The notes: a model not told the origin generated them from the sequence alone. Positions 19,901 to 28,036 are shown, counted from the first letter of the stretch. The stretch: DNA of 64,000 bases from Xylanibacter brevis ATCC 19188 (GCF_000621725.1 NZ_JHXM01000001.1:199297-263296); one strand, 5' to 3'. A program made the numbers and translations.

Positions 19901-19976
19901 CCACGATGCCCACCACCATAACTGCCACCACAATCATGCTTACGGCGATAGGCCGGTGTATCAGTTTTCTCAGCAT
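16944..19976 (-). CDS. RND efflux pump inner-membrane subunit, first of a pair
   Basis: A 1010-residue RND permease with the classical N-terminus (MLRKLIHRPIAVSMIVVAVM, then PVSMMPQIDIPRI) and the family motif GASVTEIEQQLVGPM. Two large periplasmic domains are each followed by TM bundles. TM4 reads GVGMMVDNAIIVIDN, with D406 the likely proton-relay residue next to N407 rather than a second aspartate. It is 15 bp downstream of the adaptor gene and overlaps the second pump gene. It should use proton flow to drive export through the TolC-like channel encoded upstream. The arrangement TolC, adaptor, pump, pump forms a complete tripartite system. Confidence 0.92.
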   Translation of the reverse strand: MLRKLIHRPIAVSMIVVAVMVVGIVALRHIPVSMMPQIDIPRITVQMSNPGASVTEIEQQLVGPMRQQLAQVAGLKDIESVSRMDIGTITLSFEPGADMDLLFIDVNEKVDRAMNGFDRQVSRPKIIKASVLDIPAFYVDITTANDKGDDSATSEQKLAQLSKLVRNVILKRFEQIPEVAMVDFSGTVGVEIQCVPDMDKLSAMGMGVEDIERTIRDNNITLGALSVVNGIYRYSVHFDAQILSKEDIENLYVRHGDRMARLKDICEVKEHAAVRNGIVKSNGKDAVTMAVIKQNDAQMEVLKEHMEELIKQLRTDYPDIELVVNRDQTELLSYSISNLEWNFALGALLACLILFVFNGGWRTPLLIIISIPLSLVLTLLCFYLFGITINIISLSGLILGVGMMVDNAIIVIDNIMQREDAVRGTGEVFVPMLSSVLTTCSVFIPLIFLNGTTGALFYDQAMGVTMALAASLLVAAMVIPVYFHNLYLRKGLRGKKRVTPGERLLMRWYMPMNQWTMRHGKLCLSFFGIAVVLIVVLFPFVKKERMPYIEHSDALMVIDWNAGISGHENARRTDEVLQVARQSMTATTAMMGTQEFVLSHTEDITGSEAIVYFKTESKEALDSAQTAMSQYLAKHYPKAKVEYKVAGNVYDAIFQTDKPDLEIRLQNVDGGRPSVALAREMTVDLHRTFPDVGIQPVAVEENLQYVADLEQLAFYHVSYQQLYSRLHQLLGGNKVHEISIGTQMVPIVVGQDSRLADVVMQSTIANSENVEIPISFLVKERRVENYKRLHASIDGEYYPVSIEHADDKTVGRMMKHCDNICRDKNSKVAVGYKGNYFESRQMIGELAVVLLVSLLLLYFIMAAQFESLLQPFIIISEVVVDVSVVMLVLFVCGESLNIMSMTGLVVMSGIVINDSILKVDTMNRLYRSGHTLLHAVVEAGHRRLKPIVMTSLTTILALVPFLHRGDMGSALQFPLSLTLTVGMVVGTLVSLFIVPLEYYVIYHLKDRKKK

Positions 19977-19991
19977 ATCAAGTGTACCTCT

Positions 19992-21083
19992 TTATTTATT
20001 TTCACGACTGATGGTCACTTCTGTATCGTCAGCCAGGTTCAGGTTGCCCGAGACAATGACGCACGAGCCCTCGTGCAGGGTGGTCTCCTTCTTCTCGCAG
20101 CCCGTGATGGCAAACTGTCCCAGATTGCTGTACAGCACATCCACATAGGTCCATACGGCCCGTTGTGTCTGTTTGTCGTAGAGGAAAATCACGTGATAGC
20201 CATCGCGCTCCACCACAGCCTCTTTTGGCACCACCAGCATGTTGGGCACAGCGTTTTCCACGATGACGCGCACGTTCATGCCGTCCATCATCCCGTCGCC
20301 GCTGTTCTTCACCCTTGCCGTCACGGCCACCAGTCCTTTCTCGTCGACCATCGGGTTGATGCCCGTCACCGTGCCCAGATACCTCTTGTCCTTATCTGCA
20401 AAGGGCGACACCACCACCTGCTGTCCCGTCTTCACGAAGTTCAGTTCTGCCTCCAGAATCTTGAATTCCACCTCGAAGAAGGCGTCGTCTATGAGCACAC
20501 AGAACTTCCCTCCCGGCTGGTTCTCGCGCGCCTCCAGGTTGGCCACACGTCCGGCAAACGGAGCCCGGAGCTCACAGTCCTTCAGTTGTTTCTGCGAAGC
20601 CTGCAACTGATACTTCGCGGCATAATAGCCCGAGATCACCTCGGCGCGCTTCAGCACCTCGGCAGGCACCTTTTCAAGATTTCCGTCGTAGCCCAGCCCT
20701 ATCAGCTTGTCTTGCAGTTCCACGCGCGACCGCTCCATATCGTGCTTCGACTTTTCCAGCTCTGCCTGGTATGTCCGTGTGTCGGCCACACAGAGCAGTG
20801 TGCCCTTGCTCACCACCTGTCCGTTCTTCACGCACACCCGCTGCACCAGCGAGCCCGGCTGCGGACATGGCAGCTCGGCCTTCTGTGCTGCCACCAGTTT
20901 GCCGTTGCAGAGCAGTTGCTTTTGAAACACCTGTCGCTGCAGTGTGATGGTGTCAACCTCGGCCACCATCTGCTCCATGGCAGCCATGTCTTCGTTGTTT
21001 TCCTTTTCCTTTTCACCTTTGCAGGCAGCCAGCGACAGCAGTGCAAGGACAGCCACTGCGGCTTTTATTCCATTGTTCTTCAT
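19992..21083 (-). CDS. RND periplasmic adaptor (membrane fusion protein), lipoprotein
   Basis: I chose the ATG at 21083, just after the TolC stop, because it gives a clean lipoprotein signal (MKNNGIKAAVAVLALLSLAAC). A longer frame to 21113 would overlap the TolC gene. The protein has the adaptor order: lipoyl-like segment (PCPQPGSLVQRVCVKNGQVV), alpha-hairpin with coiled coil (about 95-150), return half-motif LRAPFAGRVANL, beta-barrel (VVVSPFADKDKRYLGTVTG) and a membrane-proximal domain (LVVPKEAVVERDG). It should link the pump pair to the TolC channel in the periplasm. Confidence 0.9.
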   Translation of the reverse strand: MKNNGIKAAVAVLALLSLAACKGEKEKENNEDMAAMEQMVAEVDTITLQRQVFQKQLLCNGKLVAAQKAELPCPQPGSLVQRVCVKNGQVVSKGTLLCVADTRTYQAELEKSKHDMERSRVELQDKLIGLGYDGNLEKVPAEVLKRAEVISGYYAAKYQLQASQKQLKDCELRAPFAGRVANLEARENQPGGKFCVLIDDAFFEVEFKILEAELNFVKTGQQVVVSPFADKDKRYLGTVTGINPMVDEKGLVAVTARVKNSGDGMMDGMNVRVIVENAVPNMLVVPKEAVVERDGYHVIFLYDKQTQRAVWTYVDVLYSNLGQFAITGCEKKETTLHEGSCVIVSGNLNLADDTEVTISRENK

Positions 21084-21084
21084 G

Positions 21085-22560
21085 TTATTTCTTCGATATT
21101 TTTTCGTAATCAACAGTTATCTCACAACCATTTCTCCAGTCATAGAGCGTCGTCTTCTGTAGGGCATAGTATTTCGACCAGAACTTGAACAGCTGACTGA
21201 TGTATTGCGATTTGGCCGACTCCAGTTCCTGTTGTGCTGTGTTCAGGTCGGTCACCGAGATGGTGCCCGTCTCAAAGCGCTTTTTTGTTATCTCGTAGCG
21301 CTCTCCGGCAATCTCCTCGGCACGTGCTGCGTTTCGGCACTGCAAGGGCAGCGTGTTGAAGTCTGCCACGTCGCGCCTCAGGTCCTGCACATAGTCCAGA
21401 TGGGCCTGCTCGTTTTTGGTCTTGATGACGTCCAGTTCGGCCTGGGCCATCTTCACCCTTCCCTTGCTCATGCCCCAGTCAAAGATAGGCATCGACAGGG
21501 TGACGCCCACCACCTCATTATCTTGCAGATGCGAGTAGGCACCGCGGAAGTCGGGGGCCGACTGTCTGAAGCCCACGTCGCCCGTCAGCGTCATCTGCAG
21601 CCCACGTGCCGACTTTGCCCTTGCCAACGACATCTCTGCGTTGAGTTCCTGCAACTTCATCTCGCCATTGTGCGACGAGTTCTGCAAAGCCTTCTGCACC
21701 ACATCGTCGGGCACCAGCAGCAGTTCTGGCACATGGCGTGGCGAAAGCAGCACCGCATCCTCGTAGCTGCTAAGTCGCAGATACGAGAAGAGCCTGTACA
21801 TAGCATTGTCTAGGTTCAGCTTGTTCGACGTCTGTGCCACGCGTGCATTCACCAACGACAGCTCCATTTGCAACATCTCACTGCGTGTGGTAGTGCCCAG
21901 TTCCAGTCTGCGCCGAGCCATTTCCAACAGTTGTTCGCGGTCTTTCACCGTGGTCTCGCTCTGCCTATACTCCGATTGCGCCGACAGCACGTTGAAAAAC
22001 AGTGCCGTTGTCGTCATGGCGACATCCTGCATGGCAGCAGTATAGGTCTTCTGTGCTATCTCAAACTGCAGCGGAGCCGTCTTCTTTTCCCATTTCGATG
22101 CGTTGTAGGCAAACAGTGGCTGCGAGTAAGACACCTCCAGCGGTTGTGTGTTGATGGTGTTCAGGTTGTAGTCGAACTGTCGCAGGTGGTACAGATAGGA
22201 CTTCAGCGAGATCACGCCCCCCGTCTCCACAATCTTCTGGTCGAGCGACAGCGTGACGCTGTTCGTCATCGAGTTCTCATCGACATAGGCCTGCTGTCCC
22301 GTTTCGTAGTTGCGCACGCCCACCAGCGAATGGTCGAATCCCAACAGGTTGGCAGACAGGTTGACCGATGGTTTCAGGTCGGCCTTGAAAGACCTGTAGG
22401 TCCAATAGCTGGACATAAACGAGAGTTTGGCCACCTGAGCATCAAACGAGTTCTCCTGCGCAATACGGATCACGTCATTGAGTGTCAGCTGCTGAGCATG
22501 AACCACAGCCGACAGCATGAATGCCGCCGCAGTGATGGCTAATCTGATCTTCTCTTTCAT
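21085..22560 (-). CDS. TolC-family outer membrane efflux protein
   Basis: A 491-residue outer membrane factor with a signal peptide (MKEKIRLAITAAAFMLSAVVHAQ). Two repeats of long alpha-helical hairpins contain typical segments: SYSQPLFAYNA, LLEMARRRLELGTTTRSEML, VTLSMPIFDWG and RFETGTISVTDLNTAQQELESA. It should form the trimeric exit duct of the pump encoded downstream. It is the first gene of the operon, and a consensus promoter lies about 135 bp upstream. Confidence 0.92.
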   Translation of the reverse strand: MKEKIRLAITAAAFMLSAVVHAQQLTLNDVIRIAQENSFDAQVAKLSFMSSYWTYRSFKADLKPSVNLSANLLGFDHSLVGVRNYETGQQAYVDENSMTNSVTLSLDQKIVETGGVISLKSYLYHLRQFDYNLNTINTQPLEVSYSQPLFAYNASKWEKKTAPLQFEIAQKTYTAAMQDVAMTTTALFFNVLSAQSEYRQSETTVKDREQLLEMARRRLELGTTTRSEMLQMELSLVNARVAQTSNKLNLDNAMYRLFSYLRLSSYEDAVLLSPRHVPELLLVPDDVVQKALQNSSHNGEMKLQELNAEMSLARAKSARGLQMTLTGDVGFRQSAPDFRGAYSHLQDNEVVGVTLSMPIFDWGMSKGRVKMAQAELDVIKTKNEQAHLDYVQDLRRDVADFNTLPLQCRNAARAEEIAGERYEITKKRFETGTISVTDLNTAQQELESAKSQYISQLFKFWSKYYALQKTTLYDWRNGCEITVDYEKISKK

Positions 22561-22694
22561 GGAGGTTTCTAATGATTGGTTGTTGATTGACAGGACGACA
22601 GCTGCATCCTTTCTCTTTACTTACTACTTTAGTGTCCGTACGCATTCTCGTCATTGTTCACGGCAAAGGCAATACCTACGCACTTTTCACGACA

Positions 22695-22702
22695 CAAAGA
22701 TA
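22695..22702 (-). promoter_or_regulatory. Promoter of the TolC/RND operon
   Basis: The minus strand reads TATCTTTG, an exact TAnnTTTG match. No good -33 TTTG is seen in the T-rich upstream stretch. Transcription would give a leader of about 128 nt before the ATG at 22560. Apart from this, the gap 22561-22924 shows nothing I can support. Confidence 0.5.
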
Positions 22703-22924
22703 TAAAAAATGACACATATCGACGACTCTTCTCTTTGCATTTTATAAAATTTTGACATATCTACACTCATCATCTCATTTTACCACCAGACTTGCCGCCC
22801 ATTTTCATAAGAAAAGAAGGAAAAAAATTCTTGCTTTCATTATTTTAAAGAGACCTTATTCCATAACACTTACTTGAGGCCGTTCCGGGAATACGACTAC
22901 CTCGTGTCTTTCCACATGTGTACA

Positions 22925-23299
22925 TTATTCCTTGAAAATTTTCAGTCTCTTTATTTTGCTATCATTTTCGTTTGTCAGCACGTATTCTGTACCGGCTGAA
23001 GATAATATTTTCTCGTATTTATAACACTTTTGCATGCCATCTCCACTCACGAAAATACTATCATCACGGAGGCAATAATTATATCGTTCGCCCTGTAAGA
23101 GAATAATCTCATTGTCTTTTATTTGAAATCTTTCAATCTTTGCTATATCATCTTTCATATCCTCAAATGATACAGAATCTTGGAATTCAATACTAACAAC
23201 GTTATAATTACCGTCTTCTAAACTGCTCGTTTTTTGGCATGACATGAAAAATGCAAAGGAAATGCACACCATAGAAATTGTAACAGTTGTTTTTCTCAT
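22925..23299 (-). CDS. Small lipoprotein of unknown function
   Basis: The start at 23299 gives MRKTTVTISMVCISFAFFMSC, a lipoprotein signal with a lipobox-type FMSC. An upstream in-frame ATG at 23326 would add nine residues before the signal. The mature part (about 104 residues) is polar and probably beta-rich (DGNYNVVSIEFQDSVSFED, NEIILLQGERYNYCLRDD). It resembles no family I can name. It follows the propeller gene at 23329 with almost no gap and is the last gene of that transcript, so it may work with the propeller lipoproteins. Confidence 0.6.
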   Translation of the reverse strand: MRKTTVTISMVCISFAFFMSCQKTSSLEDGNYNVVSIEFQDSVSFEDMKDDIAKIERFQIKDNEIILLQGERYNYCLRDDSIFVSGDGMQKCYKYEKILSSAGTEYVLTNENDSKIKRLKIFKE

Positions 23300-23328
23300 A
23301 AGAATCTCTTTAATAAATGTGTTCATAA

Positions 23329-24450
23329 CTATTTAATTGTATATATTGCTAATATTGGGTTTGTATTTGATTTAAAATTGGGCATCATTCTTCTTATAGC
23401 CTCCTTATCTTGACTATCTGGCAACATCATGCATATCATGAGTTCGTTATTCAGATACATCATATGCCCATAAAGTTTCTTATCATTAATGATATCTTCT
23501 TGGCGCGAGATGTCATATTGCTTTTTATTAATCTTATCATAAATCGTTGTTATTGTACTTTCCATATTAGAAGAAGAAAACATCAGCCACTTGCGATTTT
23601 CAAAATAAGAATATTTCGTATAGACTTCACCCTGATGCTTTTCGTAATCTGATAGTGGGTCGCTAGCTAATTGTGAAGGAATAGAGAATCCATAATCTAT
23701 GTGATATTGTGTTTTTACAGAATCACCATGAACCAGATAAATATTGTCTTTATCTTCTCCCCCCATTAAACCAACACTGTCTCTGCCTATATGAATCAAA
23801 TAGTCTGGATATATTCCTCCACTTTTGAAATCATCAGAAATAGAAACTAAATGCTTTTTATATCTGCCAAGACTATCACAAAGCCAAAGGCCTCGTCGTG
23901 CATTTTCGATATAATCCGGGGTGTACATCAAATAATCGCCATTTGACATCACTGTAAAGTCCCTAACAACGTCTTCACATTTAATATCACGCAGATAATC
24001 GCCATCCTTTGAAAAAACAACAAATCGATTCGTCATGGCATCCAAGATTATAATTTCGCCTGTTGTCTGCGAAACATCCATATTACTAATTGAAACATAC
24101 TCATTTCTAGCTCGACCTTTACAATCAATTTTTCTAATGAGTTTCCCTTCCATACTAAAGCAATAGATTACACCAGCATGCTTATCACAGGCAAATAGAT
24201 TCTTATCAAAAACTTTCAGTTCGTCAATAAATCCTATTAAGCAAGAGTCGTCTAGTTGTATAAAAGAAACGGTATCAATCATCTGGGACACTCTGAATGG
24301 AGTATTTTTGCTCATATTAAATTCAACATTTAAAACAAGTGCCTCTGTATCCATTTCTCTGCTTGCACATGAGAAAAACAGATATGACATCGTCACTAAT
24401 GAAATTACAAATAATGTATTTCTGGTTTTTCTAAAGGTGTTATTATACAT
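23329..24450 (-). CDS. Six-bladed beta-propeller lipoprotein
   Basis: I chose the ATG at 24450, four bases after the upstream gene's stop, because it gives the lipoprotein signal ending LFFSC. The longer frame to 24498 overlaps that gene. The mature protein has the repeated strand motif of the Bacteroidota 6-bladed beta-propeller family: IDELKVFDKNLFACD, YCFSMEGKLIRKIDCKGRARNEYVSI and GEIIILDAMTNRFVVFSKDG. The 'F...G.....G.G.NEY' stretch occurs in most propeller paralogues in this island. The function of the family is unknown. Location is probably the outer membrane. Confidence 0.78.
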   Translation of the reverse strand: MYNNTFRKTRNTLFVISLVTMSYLFFSCASREMDTEALVLNVEFNMSKNTPFRVSQMIDTVSFIQLDDSCLIGFIDELKVFDKNLFACDKHAGVIYCFSMEGKLIRKIDCKGRARNEYVSISNMDVSQTTGEIIILDAMTNRFVVFSKDGDYLRDIKCEDVVRDFTVMSNGDYLMYTPDYIENARRGLWLCDSLGRYKKHLVSISDDFKSGGIYPDYLIHIGRDSVGLMGGEDKDNIYLVHGDSVKTQYHIDYGFSIPSQLASDPLSDYEKHQGEVYTKYSYFENRKWLMFSSSNMESTITTIYDKINKKQYDISRQEDIINDKKLYGHMMYLNNELMICMMLPDSQDKEAIRRMMPNFKSNTNPILAIYTIK

Positions 24451-24454
24451 ATTA

Positions 24455-25738
24455 TTATTCAAATATTCTACTAATATCATATTGATAGATACATCCATTT
24501 ACGTCATATCCATATAGAAAGGAATGATTTTCATCACATGTGAACGAATAAATACCTTTATCCAGGCATATCTGGCCTTTCAAATTACCATCCCAGTCTA
24601 TTACCAACAAGGTCGGACTCTTCGTAACCTCATCCCCATCTAAATCGTTTGCCGAACATCTGTCTTGGAGTAAATATATATAACTGTCACTTAAATACAT
24701 GGCATGATTATACAAAATCATCTGCTTTTGAAGTTCAGAGGCACTCCTTATCTGTTCCACCTCTTCAAAATTATATGTTCCAGCTTCCTTTATACCAAGT
24801 ACATGACCTGTTTTTACATCAACAATATTTATAATGTCCATAAGGCAAAGAGCCTCAACAAGTTTTGCCTTATCTGGTTTGATTCGCGTGATTGCTCCAT
24901 ACAAGAAATGCAACAGACCAGTATTATCAGACTTTATAATTTTTGGATAGACAACAATATCCTGTGCTTGATTGGCCACATAGCGAGTTATCTTGGGAGG
25001 AAAGTAGATTTTGTCTCTAGGATCAACATATGAAAGTCCCTTTCTAACGATAGATGTATCATTATTTAAACAAAAATAATCATCCACTGCCTCGTGATGA
25101 ATTCGAGACTTTGCAAAAACGCCCCTCTTTTGCTTAATAGATTCGTTGAAATCAATGACCTTTGTTGATTTCACATCAGAAATGCTCATTAATAATTGCT
25201 CACCTTCTTTCTCAAAAAAGCACACGGTCGGAGCTTTCTGAAATTCATTACTTGAATGACCGATTTCGCCAAAAGAGAACATAAGATCACACGAATTGAC
25301 ATTATACAAGTAGAATAAATTTGGCAAAGAAGAATTCCCCATCACAATCAGAATAGAGTCATGGATATCAATCCCCGAAACGCTCAATTCTGTAGATAGC
25401 ACCAGTTTCCCCTTTATCGTATCCTTATTCTGACTAATATGCAATTCCTTTAAATCATCTACACGATAATAATCCCTATCTCCTGTGCACGATAATTGCA
25501 TAGAGACACAGAGTACAACTAATACACAGAATGATATACTTGAACGTTTTCCTCCGTTCTCTCCATCAGCCATCGCCTCCACATTAGCCATCAGGAGGCC
25601 ACAAAAGTCATTTACTGTATAAGCAAATGAGCGGAGGCCAATCCACTTAAATATACTTGATAAAACAAAGATAGTACCAACGAACTTCAAAAGAAATTCA
25701 TTGACGCAATTAGGAACATTTGCTACTATATTCTTCAT
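24455..25738 (-). CDS. Beta-propeller-type lipoprotein with a chimeric N-terminus
   Basis: A 427-residue frame. Residues about 80-427 form a TolB-like propeller protein close to the one at 28037 (shared pattern YVDPRDKIYFPP, and LLVIDWDGNLKGQICLDKGI). Its lipoprotein signal is internal, at about residues 63-84 (SSISFCVLVVLCVSMQLSC). In front of it, residues 13-49 (NEFLLKFVGTIFVLSSIFKW, then IGLRSFAYTVNDFCGLL) look like the start of a MauE/DoxX membrane protein. Residues 50-62 (MANVEAMADGENG) match the signature of NVEAL secreted peptides. The real start could be at 25738, 25591 or 25573. A promoter lies upstream of 25738. The N-terminus looks like remnants of two neighbouring genes fused to the lipoprotein. 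Confidence 0.7.
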   Translation of the reverse strand: MKNIVANVPNCVNEFLLKFVGTIFVLSSIFKWIGLRSFAYTVNDFCGLLMANVEAMADGENGGKRSSISFCVLVVLCVSMQLSCTGDRDYYRVDDLKELHISQNKDTIKGKLVLSTELSVSGIDIHDSILIVMGNSSLPNLFYLYNVNSCDLMFSFGEIGHSSNEFQKAPTVCFFEKEGEQLLMSISDVKSTKVIDFNESIKQKRGVFAKSRIHHEAVDDYFCLNNDTSIVRKGLSYVDPRDKIYFPPKITRYVANQAQDIVVYPKIIKSDNTGLLHFLYGAITRIKPDKAKLVEALCLMDIINIVDVKTGHVLGIKEAGTYNFEEVEQIRSASELQKQMILYNHAMYLSDSYIYLLQDRCSANDLDGDEVTKSPTLLVIDWDGNLKGQICLDKGIYSFTCDENHSFLYGYDVNGCIYQYDISRIFE

Positions 25739-25778
25739 GAGAATACTTGGTTAAAGTATTATTGGTCTTTAGTCGTTG

Positions 25779-25786
25779 CAAAGATA
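25779..25786 (-). promoter_or_regulatory. Promoter of the left propeller transcript
   Basis: The minus strand reads TATCTTTG, an exact TAnnTTTG match, 40 bp upstream of the ATG at 25738. The rest of the A+T-rich gap 25787-26112 shows no gene I can support. Confidence 0.5.
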
Positions 25787-26112
25787 TCACATTATTTTGA
25801 CATTTTCATATAGAATAACGGTTTGTATTAATGGTTTTACGATAATACAAAATGTAAACAACTGATTTTCTTCCTTTTACAAATACAGACTAACAAGAAA
25901 TGTATTACCGAAAATACTTCATTTATCTCCATTTTCGACATTTTATATTCTCCATAATCTTTCAAAATTCAATTTACCACTATGTTTTTCACGCCCAGCA
26001 CACCTTTGAAGTTATTATTTCTATAATAGCCACCTTTACAAAAATTTCAAAAAAATGTGCACCATATCATGTTAAAGTCTGTCATATCAAAGCCTACTTG
26101 AAGAATATTTCG

Positions 26113-26120
26113 TAACTTCG
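26113..26120 (+). promoter_or_regulatory. Possible promoter of the BRO-N gene
   Basis: TAACTTCG is one base from the TAnnTTTG consensus and lies 30 bp upstream of the BRO-N start. No convincing -33 element is present. Confidence 0.35.
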
Positions 26121-26150
26121 CAACCAAATTATCCATAGGATTGTATCATC

Positions 26151-27014
26151 ATGAACGAGAATTTCGCTATAAAGCTCTTTGAGGGCAAGAAAGTGCGCAT
26201 CGTATGGGATGCGGAGCAAGAAAAGTACTATTTCTCTGTAACAGATATAGTGCAGGTCTTGACAGATTCCGTGAATCCACGCGATTACATTAAGAAAATG
26301 CTTCGTCGTGACCCTGAGCTGAAATCCAAGTGGGGGACAATTTGTCCCCCTGTTGAAATGTTGGCTCCAGATGGTAAGCGACGTAAGACCCAGGCTGCTG
26401 ACCTCAAAGGTATTTTCCGAATCATCCAAGCCATACCCTCCAAGAAAGCCGAACCTGTGAAGCAATGGCTTGCCGAGTTGGGCAGTATGCGTGTTGACCA
26501 AATGATTGACCCGGAACTGACCTTCCAGATGGCAGTTGAGGATTATCGTCGTCAGGGTTATAGCGACCGTTGGATCAATGAACGTATGCGCTCCATAGAG
26601 ATGCGCAAGGAACTGACAGACGAATGGCATCGTTCTGGCATCCATGAGCCGAAGGACTTTGCCATTCTGACAAATGTGCTGACAAAGGCGTGGAGCGGCA
26701 TGACCACGGGCGAGTACAAACGACACAAGGGATTGACGAAAGAGAATCTGCGTGACAACATGACAAACGTGGAACTGGCACTCAATACCCTTGCAGAAGT
26801 TGCAACAACAGAAATTGCCCGCCAGCGACAGACGCAAGGTATGAGTGAGAGTCGTCAGGCTGCACAAGCAGGAGGTCAGATTGCGAAGAACACCCGCGAT
26901 GATTTGGAGCGTCAACTTGGTCGGACTGTAATATCCTCCGAACGTGCCTCCGACTATATCAAGCCTATCGAAAGTAAGGATGCTGAAATACGACCACTTC
27001 CAAAAGAAGAATAA
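26151..27014 (+). CDS. BRO-N domain protein (phage antirepressor-like / DinD-like)
   Basis: A 287-residue soluble protein. Residues about 1-110 resemble the BRO-N DNA-binding domain: AIKLFEGKKVRIVWDAEQEK, YYFSVTDIVQVLTDSVNPRD, then a KGIFRIIQAIPSKKAEPVKQ stretch with WLAELGSMR. The C-terminal half (TFQMAVEDYRRQGYSDRWIN, then TKAWSGMTTGEYKRHKGL) is typical of chromosomal BRO/DinD-like proteins. Such proteins occur in phages and mobile islands and often respond to DNA damage. Here the gene is on the opposite strand within the propeller cluster, next to the GDPD gene and two GATC-rich hairpins, which suggests insertion. The role is inferred from family only. Confidence 0.8.
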   Translation: MNENFAIKLFEGKKVRIVWDAEQEKYYFSVTDIVQVLTDSVNPRDYIKKMLRRDPELKSKWGTICPPVEMLAPDGKRRKTQAADLKGIFRIIQAIPSKKAEPVKQWLAELGSMRVDQMIDPELTFQMAVEDYRRQGYSDRWINERMRSIEMRKELTDEWHRSGIHEPKDFAILTNVLTKAWSGMTTGEYKRHKGLTKENLRDNMTNVELALNTLAEVATTEIARQRQTQGMSESRQAAQAGGQIAKNTRDDLERQLGRTVISSERASDYIKPIESKDAEIRPLPKEE

Positions 27015-27037
27015 TAACACTATCAAGCAAGTAGCTT

Positions 27038-27105
27038 GATCATGGGGACTCTAGTGATCTGTTGATCAATAGAGTCCCTCTGATCACTTGAGAGTCCCCG
27101 TGATC
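27038..27105. repeat. GATC-rich hairpin element U1
   Basis: Outer arms GATCATGGGGACTCT (27038-27052) and AGAGTCCCCGTGATC (27091-27105) pair with one mismatch. A third segment, TAGAGTCCC (27070-27078), can also pair with GGGACTCTA in the left arm, so two alternative folds exist. It holds five GATC sites in 68 bp. It follows the BRO-N stop and precedes the GDPD gene. It shares its scaffold with U2 at 27964. Confidence 0.75.
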
Positions 27106-27154
27106 CCTCATTTGGAAATAATAATATAACCATTTAACATTAAAGACCAACAAA

Positions 27155-27949
27155 ATGAAAACCCTGAAAATCTTCGCAATCCTCACCCTATCGATGCTGA
27201 CGGCAACCCTTCAAGCACAAGAAAAAGAAAAGCCCCTGTCGCCCAAAGGCACACAAGTCATCGCCCACCGCGGCCACTGGAATGTCGACGGGTCTGCACA
27301 GAACTCACGCCGCTCGCTGCAGCTCGCCCTCGACATGGACATCTACGGCAGCGAGATAGACATCTGGCTGACACGCGACGGCCACCTCTTCGTCAACCAC
27401 GATGCCAGCTACGACGGTGTCACCCTGCAGGATGCCACGGCCGACGAGTGCCGCGCCCTCATTCTGAAGAATGGCGAACACATGCCCGAGCTGAAAGATA
27501 TGCTTGCCCTGCTGAAGAAGAGCACCACCTCGACGAAGCTCATCATCGAAATCAAGGAATGCCGCACGCTACAGCAGAACCTCGAGTCGGCGCGACAGAT
27601 CGTGAAGGCCGTGCGCAAGGCCGGCATGCAAAAGAAGGTGGAGTATATCTCTTTCTCCCTGGCCGCCTGCGTAGAGATAGCACGCCTCGACCCGACGGCC
27701 CGTGTAGCCTTCCTCAGCGGATGGATAACGCCGAAAGAACTCCACAAGCTGGGCATCACCGGTCTGGACTACCACCTCGCCGTCTTCCAAAAGCATCCGG
27801 AATGGGTGAAGGAGGCTCATGAGCTGGGTATGTACACAAACGTATGGACGATTGACAATGACGAGCATTTCCGTGAGTTTCGCGACATGGGCATCGACTA
27901 CATCACCACCAACAACCCCGAGGGTGCCGTGAACGTCGTCAGCCAATAG
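27155..27949 (+). CDS. Exported glycerophosphodiester phosphodiesterase (GDPD family)
   Basis: A 264-residue protein with a signal peptide (MKTLKIFAILTLSMLTATLQA). GDPD motifs appear in order: IAHRGHWNVDGSAQNS (catalytic H and R), YGSEIDIWLTRDGHLFVNHD (metal-binding E, D and second H), LIIEIKE, and near the C-terminus VWTIDND and GIDYITTNNPEGA. It should hydrolyse glycerophosphodiesters to glycerol-3-phosphate and an alcohol, probably in the periplasm. It is flanked by hairpins U1 and U2 and is on the plus strand, opposite to nearly all neighbours. U2 lies between it and the convergent propeller gene. Confidence 0.9.
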   Translation: MKTLKIFAILTLSMLTATLQAQEKEKPLSPKGTQVIAHRGHWNVDGSAQNSRRSLQLALDMDIYGSEIDIWLTRDGHLFVNHDASYDGVTLQDATADECRALILKNGEHMPELKDMLALLKKSTTSTKLIIEIKECRTLQQNLESARQIVKAVRKAGMQKKVEYISFSLAACVEIARLDPTARVAFLSGWITPKELHKLGITGLDYHLAVFQKHPEWVKEAHELGMYTNVWTIDNDEHFREFRDMGIDYITTNNPEGAVNVVSQ

Positions 27950-27963
27950 CCAACAGCTAGTTT

Positions 27964-28017
27964 GATCATGGGGATGGTTCTGGTGATCTGTTGATCAATA
28001 GAACCATCCCCGTGATC
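27964..28017. repeat. GATC-rich hairpin element U2
   Basis: Arms GATCATGGGGATGGTTCT and AGAACCATCCCCGTGATC form an 18-bp stem with one mismatch. The loop contains TGATC-TGT-TGATCA. It sits between the convergent GDPD and propeller genes, so it could also terminate transcription, though no T-run follows. Compared with U1, the loop and the outer GATCATGGGGA are kept while the inner stem differs on both sides. Confidence 0.8.
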
Positions 28018-28036
28018 TCTATATCTTAGATCAACA

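Noticed and set aside
26094..27026. 310-codon minus-strand frame over the BRO-N gene
   Set aside because: The plus-strand BRO-N protein has clear domain features. The antisense frame is rich in unusual residues and has no recognisable domain.
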